Shown here: one piece after another, positions 34,173 through 43,716 of the stretch
Numbering within the stretch: the first letter of the stretch is position 1
Layout: each line of letters starts with the position of its first letter
NCBI GenBank assembly: GCA_009738435.1
Contig: CP046522.1
Span: 1,271,249-1,335,248, forward strand
DNA: 64,000 bases
Reading direction: 5' to 3'
DNA from: Clostridium bovifaecis
Lineage (GTDB): Bacteria; Bacillota; Clostridia; Clostridiales; Clostridiaceae
Program-made: the position numbers and the translations under genes
The notes under the pieces: generated by a model
What the model saw: the letters and a program-made list of their open reading frames with translations, nothing else
Database searches by the model: none
Told to the model about the DNA's origin: nothing

Positions 34173-34841
34173 ATGCACATAGATAGAAAAGAGGTTTTAA
34201 GGTATCTCGGATATAAAAAAGGAGAGATTTATAAAAATATAGATTTGTTAATAGACGAATGTATAGATGAAATAAAGGAAGTTTCACATTATAAACATAT
34301 GTACAGGATATTTCACATTGATAAAAATGAAACGAAAGTAGAACTGAGAAAAAGCAATCTAGTATTTAAGGGAAAAGATATATCAGAACATCTTAAACAC
34401 TCGTCTATGTGTGCTGTTGCAGTAGTAACTCTTGGAAGTAATGTGGATACTAAAATAAGATATTATGAAAAGATAAATTTAACGAAGGCTCTAATTTTAG
34501 ATGCTTGTGCATCTACTGCCATTGAATGGGTCTGTGATGAAGTACAGAAGGAAATAGGAGAAGAAGCGAAAAAAAGGAATTTAGGCATTACCTATAGATA
34601 TAGCCCAGGATACGGAGATTTTTCTATAGGTGTCCAGACTAAAATAATAAATACTCTAGAGGCGCAAAAGATAATAGGGCTTACAGCTAATGAAAATAAT
34701 ATTTTAATACCAAGAAAGTCCGTAAGTGCCATAATAGGGTTCCAAGATAATAACATAAAAGTTGAGCACCCTGGCTGTAAAAGGTGCAATAGTGCTATAA
34801 GGTGCCAATATAGAAAAGGGGGCAGTTATTGTGGAAATTAG
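34173..34841 (+). CDS. Stand-alone MetH reactivation-domain protein
   Basis: 222 residues. The N-terminal half has the fold-typical ILDACASTAIEWVCDEVQ and the C-terminal half has RYSPGYGDFSIGVQ and HPGCKRCNSAIRCQYR, marks of the vitamin-B12-dependent methionine synthase activation domain. The neighbouring metH lacks this domain, so the protein should rescue oxidised cobalamin on MetH using SAM and an electron donor. It overlaps metH by 11 bases. Confidence 0.9.
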   Translation: MHIDRKEVLRYLGYKKGEIYKNIDLLIDECIDEIKEVSHYKHMYRIFHIDKNETKVELRKSNLVFKGKDISEHLKHSSMCAVAVVTLGSNVDTKIRYYEKINLTKALILDACASTAIEWVCDEVQKEIGEEAKKRNLGITYRYSPGYGDFSIGVQTKIINTLEAQKIIGLTANENNILIPRKSVSAIIGFQDNNIKVEHPGCKRCNSAIRCQYRKGGSYCGN

Positions 34842-37206
34842 AGATGTTCTTTCAAAACAGTTCGTATTTTTTGATGGAGCCATGGGAACTATGCTTCAAA
34901 ATAGTGGACTTACAGCAGGAGAGGTTCCAGAAACCTATAACATTCTGCACCCACAGATAATAAAAGAGATTCATGAAAGATATATACAAGCAGGGGCAAA
35001 GGTTATTACAACGAACACTTTTGGAGCTAATGAGTTAAAGCTTAAAGATACAGAATATGATGTGGAAGAAATAATTACGGAAGCTGTAAGGATTGCTAAA
35101 GAAGCTAAGAAGACTAATAATGAAACATATATAGCATTAGATATTGGACCTATTGGGCAAATGTTAGAGCCTATAGGGACCTTGAAATTTGAAAGAGCTT
35201 ATGAAATCTTTAAAAGACAAGTGGAAGCTGGAGTTAAAGCAGGTTGTGACCTTATCCTAATAGAAACAATTTCAGATCTTTATGAAGCTAAAGCCGCAGT
35301 TTTAGCAGCAAGAGAAAATAGCAGACTTCCAGTATTCTGTACCATGACTTTTGGAGAAGATGGAAGAACCTTTACAGGTACAGATCCTTTAACTATGATA
35401 ACCCTTCTAGAAGGGTTAGGGGTAGATGCACTTGGGGTAAATTGTTCTCTTGGACCTAAGGAATTAATACCTGTTGTAGAAAAGATATTAGAGTATTCCT
35501 CAACCCCTGTTATAGTTCAAGCTAATGCAGGACTTCCAAGAGTTCAGAACGAAAAAACTGTATATGATATTACTCCAAATGAATTTGCACAGTATATAAA
35601 AGTAATGGCAGAAAAGGGAGCAGCTATCTTAGGAGGCTGCTGCGGTACTAATGATGAATACATAAAAGCTGTAGTTGAAAGCCTAAAAGATTTAAAACCC
35701 ATAGAAATAACCTCTAAAAATTTTACTTCTATATGCTCTTCAAGCAAAACTGTAATTTTAGGAGAGGAAGTAAAGCTTATAGGGGAGAGGATTAATCCAA
35801 CAGGAAAGAAAAAGTTTAAGGAAGCTTTAAAATCTAACAATATAGACTACATATTAACTGAAGCTATAAGCCAGGTAGAAGCAGGAGCAGACATATTAGA
35901 TGTAAATGTAGGACTGCCAGAAATAAATGAAAAAGAAGTGATGATAAATGTAGTTAAAGAAATACAGTCTATAATAAATGTTCCTCTTCAAATAGACAGC
36001 TCTGATTCAAAGGTTATAGAAGCTGCGGTAAGAATTTATAATGGTAAGCCTATAATAAATTCAGTAAATGGAAAAGAAGAGGTTATGAAAGCTATTTTTC
36101 CTATTGCTAAGAAGTATGGTGCATGTGTAGTTGGGCTTACTCTTGATGAGAATGGAATTCCATCAAAGGCTGAAGATAGAATCAAGGTAGCGGAAAAAAT
36201 CATAAATACTGCTAAAGAATGCGGCATAAAAAAAGAAGATATTTTAATTGACTGTCTAGTGCTTACAGCTTCAGCCCAGCAAAGTGAGGTTATGGAAACG
36301 GTAAAAGCGGTAAAAATGGTTAAAGAAAAATTTGGCGTTAAGACCCTGCTTGGTGTGAGCAATGTATCCTTTGGACTTCCACAAAGAGAGATTTTAAATC
36401 AAACTTTCCTTGCAATGGCACTATCAGAAGGGCTAGATGCACCTATATTGAACCCAAACAATAAAGCTATAATGGATATTGTAAGAGCTTTTAAGGTTTT
36501 AGCTAATATAGATAAAGAAGCAAAAAGCTATGTAAGGATTTATTCAAGCATCGAAAAAAAACAAGTTATTAACGAAAAAAATTTTAGAGGCTTAAAAGAA
36601 ATAATAATAAAAGGATTAAAGGATGAAGCAGCTCAAAAGACGAAGGAGTTATTAGAAAGTAAAGATAGCTTGAACATAGTAGATGATTATTTAATTCCTG
36701 CCTTAGATGTGGTAGGAAAAAAGTATGAAAATGGAGAAATATTTCTTCCACAGCTTATTCAGTCTGCTGAGACTGTAAAAAAATCTTTCTCAGTTATTAA
36801 AGAAAAGATGCAGTCAGAGGGGAAGAAAAAAGCTTCAAAGGGAAAGATAGTTTTAGCCACAGTGCAAGGAGATATTCATGATATTGGAAAGAATATCGTA
36901 AAGGTTATCCTTGAAAACTACGGCTTTGAAATCATAGATTTAGGTAAAGATGTACCTATAGAAAAAGTAGTAGAAACAGTAAAAAAAGAAAATGTAAGAT
37001 TGGTCGGATTAAGTGCTCTTATGACCACTACAGTAAAGAACATGGAAAATACTATAAAAAGTTTAAAAGAAAATAGAGTTCCATGTAAGGTGTTTGTAGG
37101 AGGGGCCGTATTAAATCAAGAGTATGCAGATATGATAAAGGCAGACTATTATGCTAAGGATGCGCAAGAAGCAGTAGAAATTGCTAGAAGATTCTTTGAA
37201 GCATAA
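34831..37206 (+). CDS. metH: Cobalamin-dependent methionine synthase lacking the reactivation domain
   Basis: 791 residues. Homocysteine domain (1 to about 290) with zinc cysteines in GVNCSLGP and LGGCCGTN; pterin-binding domain (about 310-560) with IGERINPTGKKKF; helical cap and cobalamin domain (about 590-790) with the cobalt-ligand motif DIHDIGKNIV and GLSALMTTTV. It moves a methyl group from methyl-THF to homocysteine. The C-terminal activation domain is missing and is supplied by the preceding gene. It starts at GTG 34831 eight bases after GGGGG. Confidence 0.95.
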   Translation: MEIRDVLSKQFVFFDGAMGTMLQNSGLTAGEVPETYNILHPQIIKEIHERYIQAGAKVITTNTFGANELKLKDTEYDVEEIITEAVRIAKEAKKTNNETYIALDIGPIGQMLEPIGTLKFERAYEIFKRQVEAGVKAGCDLILIETISDLYEAKAAVLAARENSRLPVFCTMTFGEDGRTFTGTDPLTMITLLEGLGVDALGVNCSLGPKELIPVVEKILEYSSTPVIVQANAGLPRVQNEKTVYDITPNEFAQYIKVMAEKGAAILGGCCGTNDEYIKAVVESLKDLKPIEITSKNFTSICSSSKTVILGEEVKLIGERINPTGKKKFKEALKSNNIDYILTEAISQVEAGADILDVNVGLPEINEKEVMINVVKEIQSIINVPLQIDSSDSKVIEAAVRIYNGKPIINSVNGKEEVMKAIFPIAKKYGACVVGLTLDENGIPSKAEDRIKVAEKIINTAKECGIKKEDILIDCLVLTASAQQSEVMETVKAVKMVKEKFGVKTLLGVSNVSFGLPQREILNQTFLAMALSEGLDAPILNPNNKAIMDIVRAFKVLANIDKEAKSYVRIYSSIEKKQVINEKNFRGLKEIIIKGLKDEAAQKTKELLESKDSLNIVDDYLIPALDVVGKKYENGEIFLPQLIQSAETVKKSFSVIKEKMQSEGKKKASKGKIVLATVQGDIHDIGKNIVKVILENYGFEIIDLGKDVPIEKVVETVKKENVRLVGLSALMTTTVKNMENTIKSLKENRVPCKVFVGGAVLNQEYADMIKADYYAKDAQEAVEIARRFFEA

Positions 37207-37230
37207 AGAAAATTAATATAGAAAGACAAA

Positions 37231-37258
37231 AGGTAGATGCATAACATACATCTACCTT
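37231..37258 (+). terminator. Probable terminator of the methionine operon
   Basis: AGGTAGATG/CATCTACCT forms a 9-bp stem with a nine-base loop 25 bp after metH; the following T-tract is poor (TTCATCTAT). Confidence 0.5.
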
Positions 37259-37348
37259 CATCTATATGATCAGAAGTTCAAACAATCCAGCTGTTGATTT
37301 ATTAATAAACACTTCTGTTAATATTTATTAATAATATACCAGCAGCTA

Positions 37349-37417
37349 CTAAGAATTTGCAATGGATTCACCCCCGATATCTACACGCCATTCAAAATGT
37401 GGTTCTGCAAATACCAT
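37349..37417 (-). CDS. Possible 22-residue peptide
   Basis: On the minus strand ATG at 37417, nine bases after GGAG, opens a 22-codon frame (MVFAEPHFEWRVDIGGES and four more residues) ending at TAG 37349-37351. It is the only plausible gene in the 417-bp gap between metH and clpS. The peptide has no hydrophobic signal sequence. I recognise no family. An 11-bp inverted repeat (AAACTTTGAAA 37467-37477 and TTTCAAAGTTT 37504-37514) lies upstream of it. Confidence 0.3.
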   Translation of the reverse strand: MVFAEPHFEWRVDIGGESIANS

Positions 37418-37531
37418 GAGAATCATCTCCATTTACTTTTAAATTAAAAGCTAAAACTTCTTAGTGAAACTTTGAAACTTTCTGACACTATTATATTAAC
37501 CAATTTCAAAGTTTATATGTGGGGTATTTTT

Positions 37532-37540
37532 TGCTATAAT
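37532..37540 (+). promoter_or_regulatory. Extended -10 promoter of clpS-clpA
   Basis: TGCTATAAT is a perfect extended -10 element about 85 bp before clpS; no good -35 is seen. Confidence 0.55.
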
Positions 37541-37623
37541 AACCATAGGATGTACAAAGCTTATTATGATATAGTTGTAAGTTTATTGTAATATATATAC
37601 GAAATAACTGGGAGTTGTTGGTT

Positions 37624-37923
37624 TTGAAAGAAAAAATCCTTTCTAAAGAAAAAAACGAAATAAAAGCAAAAAAACCGAATATGTACAAGGTACTTTTGCA
37701 TAATGATGATTATACCACAATGGATTTTGTTGTGGAGATTTTAGTTAAGATATTTAGAAAAAGCCCTATTGAGGCAGCAAAGATTATGTATGATGTTCAC
37801 AAAAGGGGCATAGGGATTGCTGGTATATATTCCTATGACATCGCTCTAACCAAAATAAGACAAGTTGTGGTTATAGCTGAGGAAAGAGGATTTCCACTAA
37901 AATTAACTATGGAAAAGGAGTAA
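37624..37923 (+). CDS. clpS: ClpS adaptor protein
   Basis: 99 residues with the ClpS core: YKVLLHNDDYTTMDFVVEIL, a helix RKSPIEAAKIMYDVHKRG and the closing EERGFPLKLTMEKE. It delivers N-end-rule substrates to ClpA. The start is TTG 37624, nine bases after GGGAG; two earlier in-frame TTGs are too near that site. It lies two bases before clpA. Confidence 0.94.
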   Translation: MKEKILSKEKNEIKAKKPNMYKVLLHNDDYTTMDFVVEILVKIFRKSPIEAAKIMYDVHKRGIGIAGIYSYDIALTKIRQVVVIAEERGFPLKLTMEKE

Positions 37924-37925
37924 TT

Positions 37926-40171
37926 ATGAATTTAGATAATTTATTAAGCGAAATATTTATAGCTGCATATTCTGAAGCAAAGGTAGGTAAGCATGAATAT
38001 TTTACTCCAGAACATATATTGTACGCAGCACTACATTTTGATGAGTCTAAGAATATAATAATAAATTGTGGAGGAGATGTGGAAAAACTCAAAAAGGATC
38101 TCTTGGAGTTTTTCAAAGATCAAATTCCTATAGTGGATGATGGTGAACCAATTCAAACTGTAGGTGTACAAAATATAATATCATCTGCAGGGGCTCATGT
38201 ATTATCATCGGAAAAAGAAACTGTAAAATTTTCAGATGTTTTAGTCGCATTATACGATGCGGAAGATACCTTTGCAAGTTACTTTTTAAGAAGTCAAGGA
38301 ATAAAGAAAATGGACATTCTTAAGTTTATTTCTCATAATACATCTTCATCAAATGAATTGGAAGAAATTTCCTTAGATTCTGAGGAAGATGATGAAGATA
38401 TCTATGAAGCGGCAAATAGACATGATATATTAAAGACATATACTGTTGAGCTTACAGAAAAAGCAAAAAGAGGAGAAATTGATCCTGTTATAGGTAGAGA
38501 GGATATATTAAAAAGGACCCTTCAGGTTTTGTGCAGAAGGCTAAAAAATAATCCTGTTCATGTAGGGGAACCTGGGGTTGGGAAAACAGCTATAACTGAA
38601 GGGCTTGCACAATTAATTGCAGAGGATAAGGTACCTGAGATCTTAAAGGGAAGTAAGATATATTCTTTAGATATTGCAGGCTTATTAGCTGGGACAAAAT
38701 ATAGGGGAGATTTTGAAGAAAGAATTAAAAGAGTTTTAAAAAGAATAAAAGAACAAGGAAAAGCTATTGTATATATAGATGAAATCCATACTATTATAGG
38801 GACCGGCTCTGTATCAGGAGGCTCGATGGATGCTGCTAATATATTAAAGCCTTTTTTAACCGATGGCAAGCTTAGAGTAATTGGCTCTACAACCTATGAT
38901 GAATATAAAAAGTATTTTGAAAAAGATAGGGCTTTATCAAGGAGGTTTCAGAAAGTTGAGGTCTCTGAGCCTTCAATAAAGAATACTTATAATATACTTC
39001 TTGGGCTCAAAGAGACTTATGAAAAGTATCATGGAGTAATATATAGTGATGAAGCTTTAAAAAGTGCTGTGGAGTTATCTTCAAAATATATTTTTGAAAG
39101 ACATCTTCCAGATAAGGCTATAGACGTAATAGATGAAGCTGGGGCTCTTGCAAGATTAAATTCTAATGAAGAGGGACAAGTTATACAGATTACAGAAAAG
39201 GATATAGAAAAAATAATAGCTTCCGTAGCGAAAATCCCGCAAAAAATGTATCTTTGAGTGAAGTGGAAAGATTAAAGAGTTTAAATTCAGACTTGAAAGA
39301 GTTTATATTTGGGCAAGATGAAGCTATAGAAACTGTAGTAGGAGCTATTAAAAGATCTAGAGCAGGATTTAATGATGAGCAAAAACCGGTTGCAAGCCTT
39401 TTATTTGTTGGCCAAACTGGAGTTGGGAAAACAGAGATTGCAAAAAAACTAGGGGAGATACTAGATATTCCTTTGATTCGGTTTGATATGAGCGAATATC
39501 AAGAGAAACATACTGTAGCAAGATTAATTGGAGCTCCTCCGGGTTATGTAGGATATGAAGAAGGAGGACTTTTAACGGATACAATAAGAAAAACTCCTTA
39601 TTGTGTGTTATTACTCGATGAGATTGAAAAGGCTCATTCAGATATCTTTAATGTTCTTCTTCAAGTTATGGATTACGCTACACTTACAGATAATAACGGG
39701 AAGAAAGCTGATTTTAGAAATGTTATATTAATAATGACCTCTAATGCTGGAGCAAGGCTTGTAGGCAAAGAGATGCTGGGATTTGGATCAAGAATATTGA
39801 AAGATGAGTCTATTACAAAAGAGGTAGAGAGAATATTCTCCCCAGAGTTTAGAAATAGGCTGGATGAAATTGTTGTGTTCAATAAGATGGATAAGGATAT
39901 GGCATATCTTATAGCTAAAAAGGCAATAGGTGAATTTGAAGAAAAGCTCTCATCAAAAGATATTACTATTTGCGTTACTGAAAAGTGCTATAGGTGGATT
40001 GCAGAAAGAGGTTTGTCTTCAATATACGGAGCAAGAGAGATACTTCGCACAGTTCAGCAGGAAGTAAAGCCTTATTTCATAGATGAAGTGCTATTTGGAG
40101 GGCTATCTAATGGAGGAAGAGCATTAATAGATGTAGTGGATGAAAAAATTGCTATAAAAAAGTCACCCTAA
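37926..40171 (+). pseudogene. clpA: ATP-dependent Clp protease ATP-binding subunit ClpA (apparent frameshift)
   Basis: About 748 residues when one A is restored in the run at 39241-39246. The first part has the N-domain and first AAA+ module (GEPGVGKTAITEGLA, IVYIDEIHTIIGTG) and ends at 39257. The second part has the second AAA+ module (LFVGQTGVGKTEIAKKLGE, CVLLLDEIEKAHSD) and runs to 40171. The break is in C-AAAAAA-TG, where seven A's would keep the frame. ClpA unfolds proteins for ClpP. All domains are otherwise perfect, so a homopolymer sequencing error or slippage is likely. Confidence 0.88.
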
Positions 40172-40187
40172 ATAGGGTGACTTTTTT
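40156..40187. terminator. Bidirectional intrinsic terminator after clpA
   Basis: AAAAAGTCACCCTA-AAT-AGGGTGACTTTTTT forms a stem of about 11 bp with A's on one side and six T's on the other, overlapping the clpA stop. It serves clpA and can serve the convergent AraC gene. Confidence 0.93.
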
Positions 40188-40279
40188 GTGTAAAAATTTA
40201 CATCAGATAAAAGGAATATGAGAGCTAATAGAGGTTAAACATCATTATCATAAAGGAAGTTACATCGGCTAACTAAGCT

Positions 40280-41200
40280 CTATTTATCAATAAGAGTTGT
40301 ACTTTGAAAACGAATCATTTTACGATATTGGGTCGTTGTCATACCTTCTACTTCTCTAAACAGTTTGAGCAAGGTTCGAGATGAAGAAAAGCCTACTAGA
40401 TTAGCAATTTTCTCTACAGAATAGTTAGTTTTAAATAAGTAATCTTTAGCATAGTTTAACCGGAAAATACTTAAGGTTTTGCTAAAGGTAGTACCAAAGC
40501 AGGACTCAAAAACGCGGTTTACATGGCGTGGAGTTACATACATAGCCTTGGCAACAGTTTCAAGATTTATATCTCTGTTATAATTTGCATGCATATATTT
40601 AGTTATTTCTACGGCTAAATTTATACTACGATTGTCTTCAGCAATATCAGAGTAAGTAGAAGGTATTATATTTCGCAATGCTAGTATTATAAAACTCAGG
40701 TAAAGTTCTCTAAGAGCGAATTGCCAGCCAAATTTTTTGTTTTTCAACTCTATGCTTATCCTTTCTATTATATTATAACAATTGTTATTATCTTTCATTA
40801 CATAGTATTTGTCGGCTTTTATACTTGTAAAAATTTTCTTTATCTCTGATGCCTCAAATTCAGACCAATTGCTGACTTGAAGGGGAGTTGTATTTTCAGG
40901 AAGATCAAAAATTATAACAAAATATTGTCTAAGTACATTAGGTTCATATATAGTGCCATGCCAGGTGTGAGGTGGCATTAAAAGTAAATATCCAGCAGGT
41001 ATATCAAGCTGATTGTCTGATACATTTATTTTTAAATTTCCTTCAATAGAATAGTAAATTTCGTAGGAATTATGTAAATGATGAAATTCAGAGGTTTTAT
41101 TATCAAGAAGTTCTACATGGCGAATTAAAATGTCAGAGTTTAACATGGGAATTCTGACGATATAAGGTTGATATATATCTGTTCTTAATGTATCTTTCAT
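40280..41200 (-). CDS. AraC-family transcriptional regulator
   Basis: 306 residues. The N-terminal cupin ligand-binding domain has FHHLHNSYEIYYSIEG and IPAGYLLLMPPHTWHG. The C-terminal 100 residues hold two helix-turn-helix motifs (LETVAKAMYVTPRHVNRVFE; VEKIANLVGFSSSRTLLKLF). It is divergent from the sugar/polyol genes and probably controls them through the inverted repeats at 41315-41359 and 46583-46627. The inducer should be a sugar or polyol. Confidence 0.93.
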   Translation of the reverse strand: MKDTLRTDIYQPYIVRIPMLNSDILIRHVELLDNKTSEFHHLHNSYEIYYSIEGNLKINVSDNQLDIPAGYLLLMPPHTWHGTIYEPNVLRQYFVIIFDLPENTTPLQVSNWSEFEASEIKKIFTSIKADKYYVMKDNNNCYNIIERISIELKNKKFGWQFALRELYLSFIILALRNIIPSTYSDIAEDNRSINLAVEITKYMHANYNRDINLETVAKAMYVTPRHVNRVFESCFGTTFSKTLSIFRLNYAKDYLFKTNYSVEKIANLVGFSSSRTLLKLFREVEGMTTTQYRKMIRFQSTTLIDK

Positions 41201-41314
41201 TGTTTTCCTCCAGTAAGTTCTAATATGGAATTATGAGATTTGATAATAAAATAAGTTTATCATATAACAATGACTAATACAATAAATGGATGTAATGTTA
41301 AATAGTTGACATAG

Positions 41315-41359
41315 TGATTTAAAAGGACTTACGTAGATATTAATTGTCCTTTTAAATCA
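41315..41359. promoter_or_regulatory. 14-bp inverted repeat, candidate AraC operator
   Basis: TGATTTAAAAGGAC (41315-41328) and GTCCTTTTAAATCA (41346-41359) are perfect complements. The arrangement is repeated, less perfectly, before the second dehydrogenase gene (46583-46627), with similar sequence between and after the arms. A TTGACA lies just before it at 41306. Its place in the divergent region next to the regulator points to a control site. Confidence 0.65.
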
Positions 41360-41660
41360 TTGATGAGATTAAATAGAAAAATATAATAATTACATACTAA
41401 AAGACCATATATGGTTATTGCTAAGTAACCTTTCAAAAAGTAATGAGTTGTCTTTCTGCAGGAGGATAGCGAAGGTTAATATTTTACATGAAAATTCTAG
41501 TAAACAAGAAGGAAAGTCAAAATTATCTATGTAAACGGTTTATATAATGACTAAAATTTTATAAAATAACTACGGAAGTTTAGTATAGGTGGTGAAAGAT
41601 AAAAAAATTGATAAATTAAAAGTTCTAATACTAAAGGGTGGGTGAAGGAAATTGAAAACA

Positions 41661-42668
41661 ATGAAGCAGGTATGGTTTGCAGATGAAGATAAAGTAGAGA
41701 TTCGTAATGTAGAGGTTCCAGAAGTAGGAATTAACCAAGTAAAAGTAAAAATTGCATATGCTGCGCTTTGTGCAACAGATGTTCATATGGTAACTATGGG
41801 AGTACTAGGAGCAAAGCCGCCAATGCCGCTTGGTCATGAAGCATCTGGTATCATTGAGGAGTTAGGTGAGGGAGCAGACAAGTTTGGATTTAAAGTTGGT
41901 GACAAAGTGTCTCTTTTCCCAGTAACAAGCTGTGGTAATTGTCCAGCTTGCAAAAAAGGACAGCCGCAATATTGTCATAATTCTCAATCTACAGGTGCTT
42001 TTGCAGAGTATGTGGTTACTGATGTTAGTGCAGTTTATAAGATTCCAGATGATGCTGATTTACAGTGGTACAGTCTGGTTGAACCTGCAAATTGCACCAT
42101 ACGTGCTATGGATTTAGCACCAATAAGACACGGTGCAACGGTTGCAATTTCGGGTGTAGGTGGTATAGGATCTATTCTTTTAAATATGATTTTACTTTCA
42201 GGTGCTGCAAAGATAACTGCTATTGATCCTGTGGAGTCTAAACGCAAAATGGCACTTGACATGGGAGCCCAGTATGTAATCGATCCATTTAATGAGGATA
42301 TAGAAAAGCGAGCAATGGAAATTACAGATGGTAATGGCTTTGATTATGTATTTGAAGTATCAGGCTCTCCAAAAGCTGCGGAACCAGCACTTAAAATTAT
42401 GGGTAATTGTGGTACAATGGTTTACTTCGCAGTATTTCCGCCTAAATATGAAATGCCATTGAATTTGTATGATCTATACATGAAGGAAGGTAGAATTCAA
42501 ACTGTATTTACTACAACTTCGATTATGCCTCGTACCATTAATCTTATCCCAAGATTGCAGCTTGATAAAGTTATTGGAAAAGTAATGCCATTAAGTGATG
42601 CAGTGGAAGGATTTGAGTTATTTAACAAATCAGTTTATCCTAAGATACTGTTTGATTGCAACAAATAA
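41661..42668 (+). CDS. Zinc-dependent medium-chain alcohol/polyol dehydrogenase
   Basis: 335 residues. Catalytic zinc ligands are in CATDVH and LGHEASG; the structural zinc loop is CGNCPACKKGQPQYC (C-x2-C-x2-C-x7-C); the NAD fold has GVGGIGSILL. It is of the sorbitol/threonine dehydrogenase type and would oxidise a secondary alcohol of a polyol or sugar acid. ATG 41661 is chosen as the start; a TTG at 41652 is too near the ribosome site. It heads the AraC-regulated locus and uses CGN arginine codons unlike genes outside it. Confidence 0.88.
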   Translation: MKQVWFADEDKVEIRNVEVPEVGINQVKVKIAYAALCATDVHMVTMGVLGAKPPMPLGHEASGIIEELGEGADKFGFKVGDKVSLFPVTSCGNCPACKKGQPQYCHNSQSTGAFAEYVVTDVSAVYKIPDDADLQWYSLVEPANCTIRAMDLAPIRHGATVAISGVGGIGSILLNMILLSGAAKITAIDPVESKRKMALDMGAQYVIDPFNEDIEKRAMEITDGNGFDYVFEVSGSPKAAEPALKIMGNCGTMVYFAVFPPKYEMPLNLYDLYMKEGRIQTVFTTTSIMPRTINLIPRLQLDKVIGKVMPLSDAVEGFELFNKSVYPKILFDCNK

Positions 42669-42681
42669 AGGAGTGGGAAAT

Positions 42682-43647
42682 ATGAAGACAGGAAAAATCA
42701 AATGCACCGATGGATATTTGGATATATCCAAAATGATTCTAGGCGCTGGTAGCTTTGGCTCAGAGCTGCCTAAGGATCTTTCATTTGAGATGATGGACCG
42801 CTATTTTCAGGTAGGTGGACGAGCAATAGATACTGGACGAATTTACATGGCTTGGGTGCATAATGGTGCATCTAAAAGTGAGAAAACTGTTGGCGAATGG
42901 ATCCGTTCAAGAGGTGTACGCAATCAGATAACCCTTATTACCAAAGGGGGTCACCCAGAATTCCGTAATATCACATATTCCAGACTTGCACCTGAATGTA
43001 TCGAATACGATATTAACACGAGTCTTGCTGTACTGGGTGTGGACTATGTGGATACCTACTTTCTTCACCGCGATGATGAAAATATTCCAGTGGGTGAGAT
43101 TATGGATGTTATGGACCAGTTAATTAAGGATGGCCTAACCAGATCTATTGGTGCCTCTAACTGGTCAATAAAGCGTATTTTAGAGGCTAATCGATACGCA
43201 ATAGAGCATGGAAAAACACCTTTTACGGTTTCTCAAATCCAATGGAATATGGCAGAATGCAAGCGAGAAGACTTGCTGGATAAAACTTGCCTGTGCATGA
43301 CAAAGGAGGAATATGAGGGCTATCGTAATACAGATATTCCGGTTATGGCTTATTCACCGCAGGCGGTTGGTTTTTTTTCTAAGTATTTAATATCAGGTGA
43401 AAAAAATCTATCTGCAAGAGCTCGCGTTTTCCTTACAGAAGAAAATATAAAACGTGCTAAGAAGGTCGATGAAATATGCAAAAAAATAGGATGTACTCCA
43501 GCAGCACTCTGCATAGCTTTTATCACTTGCAATCCAGTAGACGGATATGCCATAATCGGTAATTCCAGCATGCATCAGATGGAGGATACCCTAACGGCGC
43601 TAGACCTAATTGTCGAACCGGACGTAATTGACTGGATTCTGGAATAA
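42682..43647 (+). CDS. Aldo/keto reductase family protein
   Basis: 321 residues, TIM-barrel oxidoreductase: ILGAGSFGSE, AIDTGRIYM, the catalytic-lysine strand LITKGGHPE, DTYFLHRDDENIPVGE and SIGASNWSI. It would reduce or oxidise a sugar carbonyl with NAD(P). The start is ATG 42682 behind AAAGGAGTGGG; the open frame reaches back into the previous gene. It is 13 bp from the dehydrogenase gene and precedes the symporter, so it belongs to one operon. CGN arginine codons are frequent. Confidence 0.87.
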   Translation: MKTGKIKCTDGYLDISKMILGAGSFGSELPKDLSFEMMDRYFQVGGRAIDTGRIYMAWVHNGASKSEKTVGEWIRSRGVRNQITLITKGGHPEFRNITYSRLAPECIEYDINTSLAVLGVDYVDTYFLHRDDENIPVGEIMDVMDQLIKDGLTRSIGASNWSIKRILEANRYAIEHGKTPFTVSQIQWNMAECKREDLLDKTCLCMTKEEYEGYRNTDIPVMAYSPQAVGFFSKYLISGEKNLSARARVFLTEENIKRAKKVDEICKKIGCTPAALCIAFITCNPVDGYAIIGNSSMHQMEDTLTALDLIVEPDVIDWILE

Positions 43648-43716
43648 TCAAATACAGCTCCCTTAGGAAAAAGGACGTAATTATATAGTAAAATAAAATT
43701 TATAGGGGGAATTCAC

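Noticed and set aside
39241..39257. Programmed -1 ribosomal frameshift in clpA
   Set aside because: The site does not form a proper X-XXY-YYZ heptamer in frame and other genes in the window have similar indels, so error or mutation is more likely.
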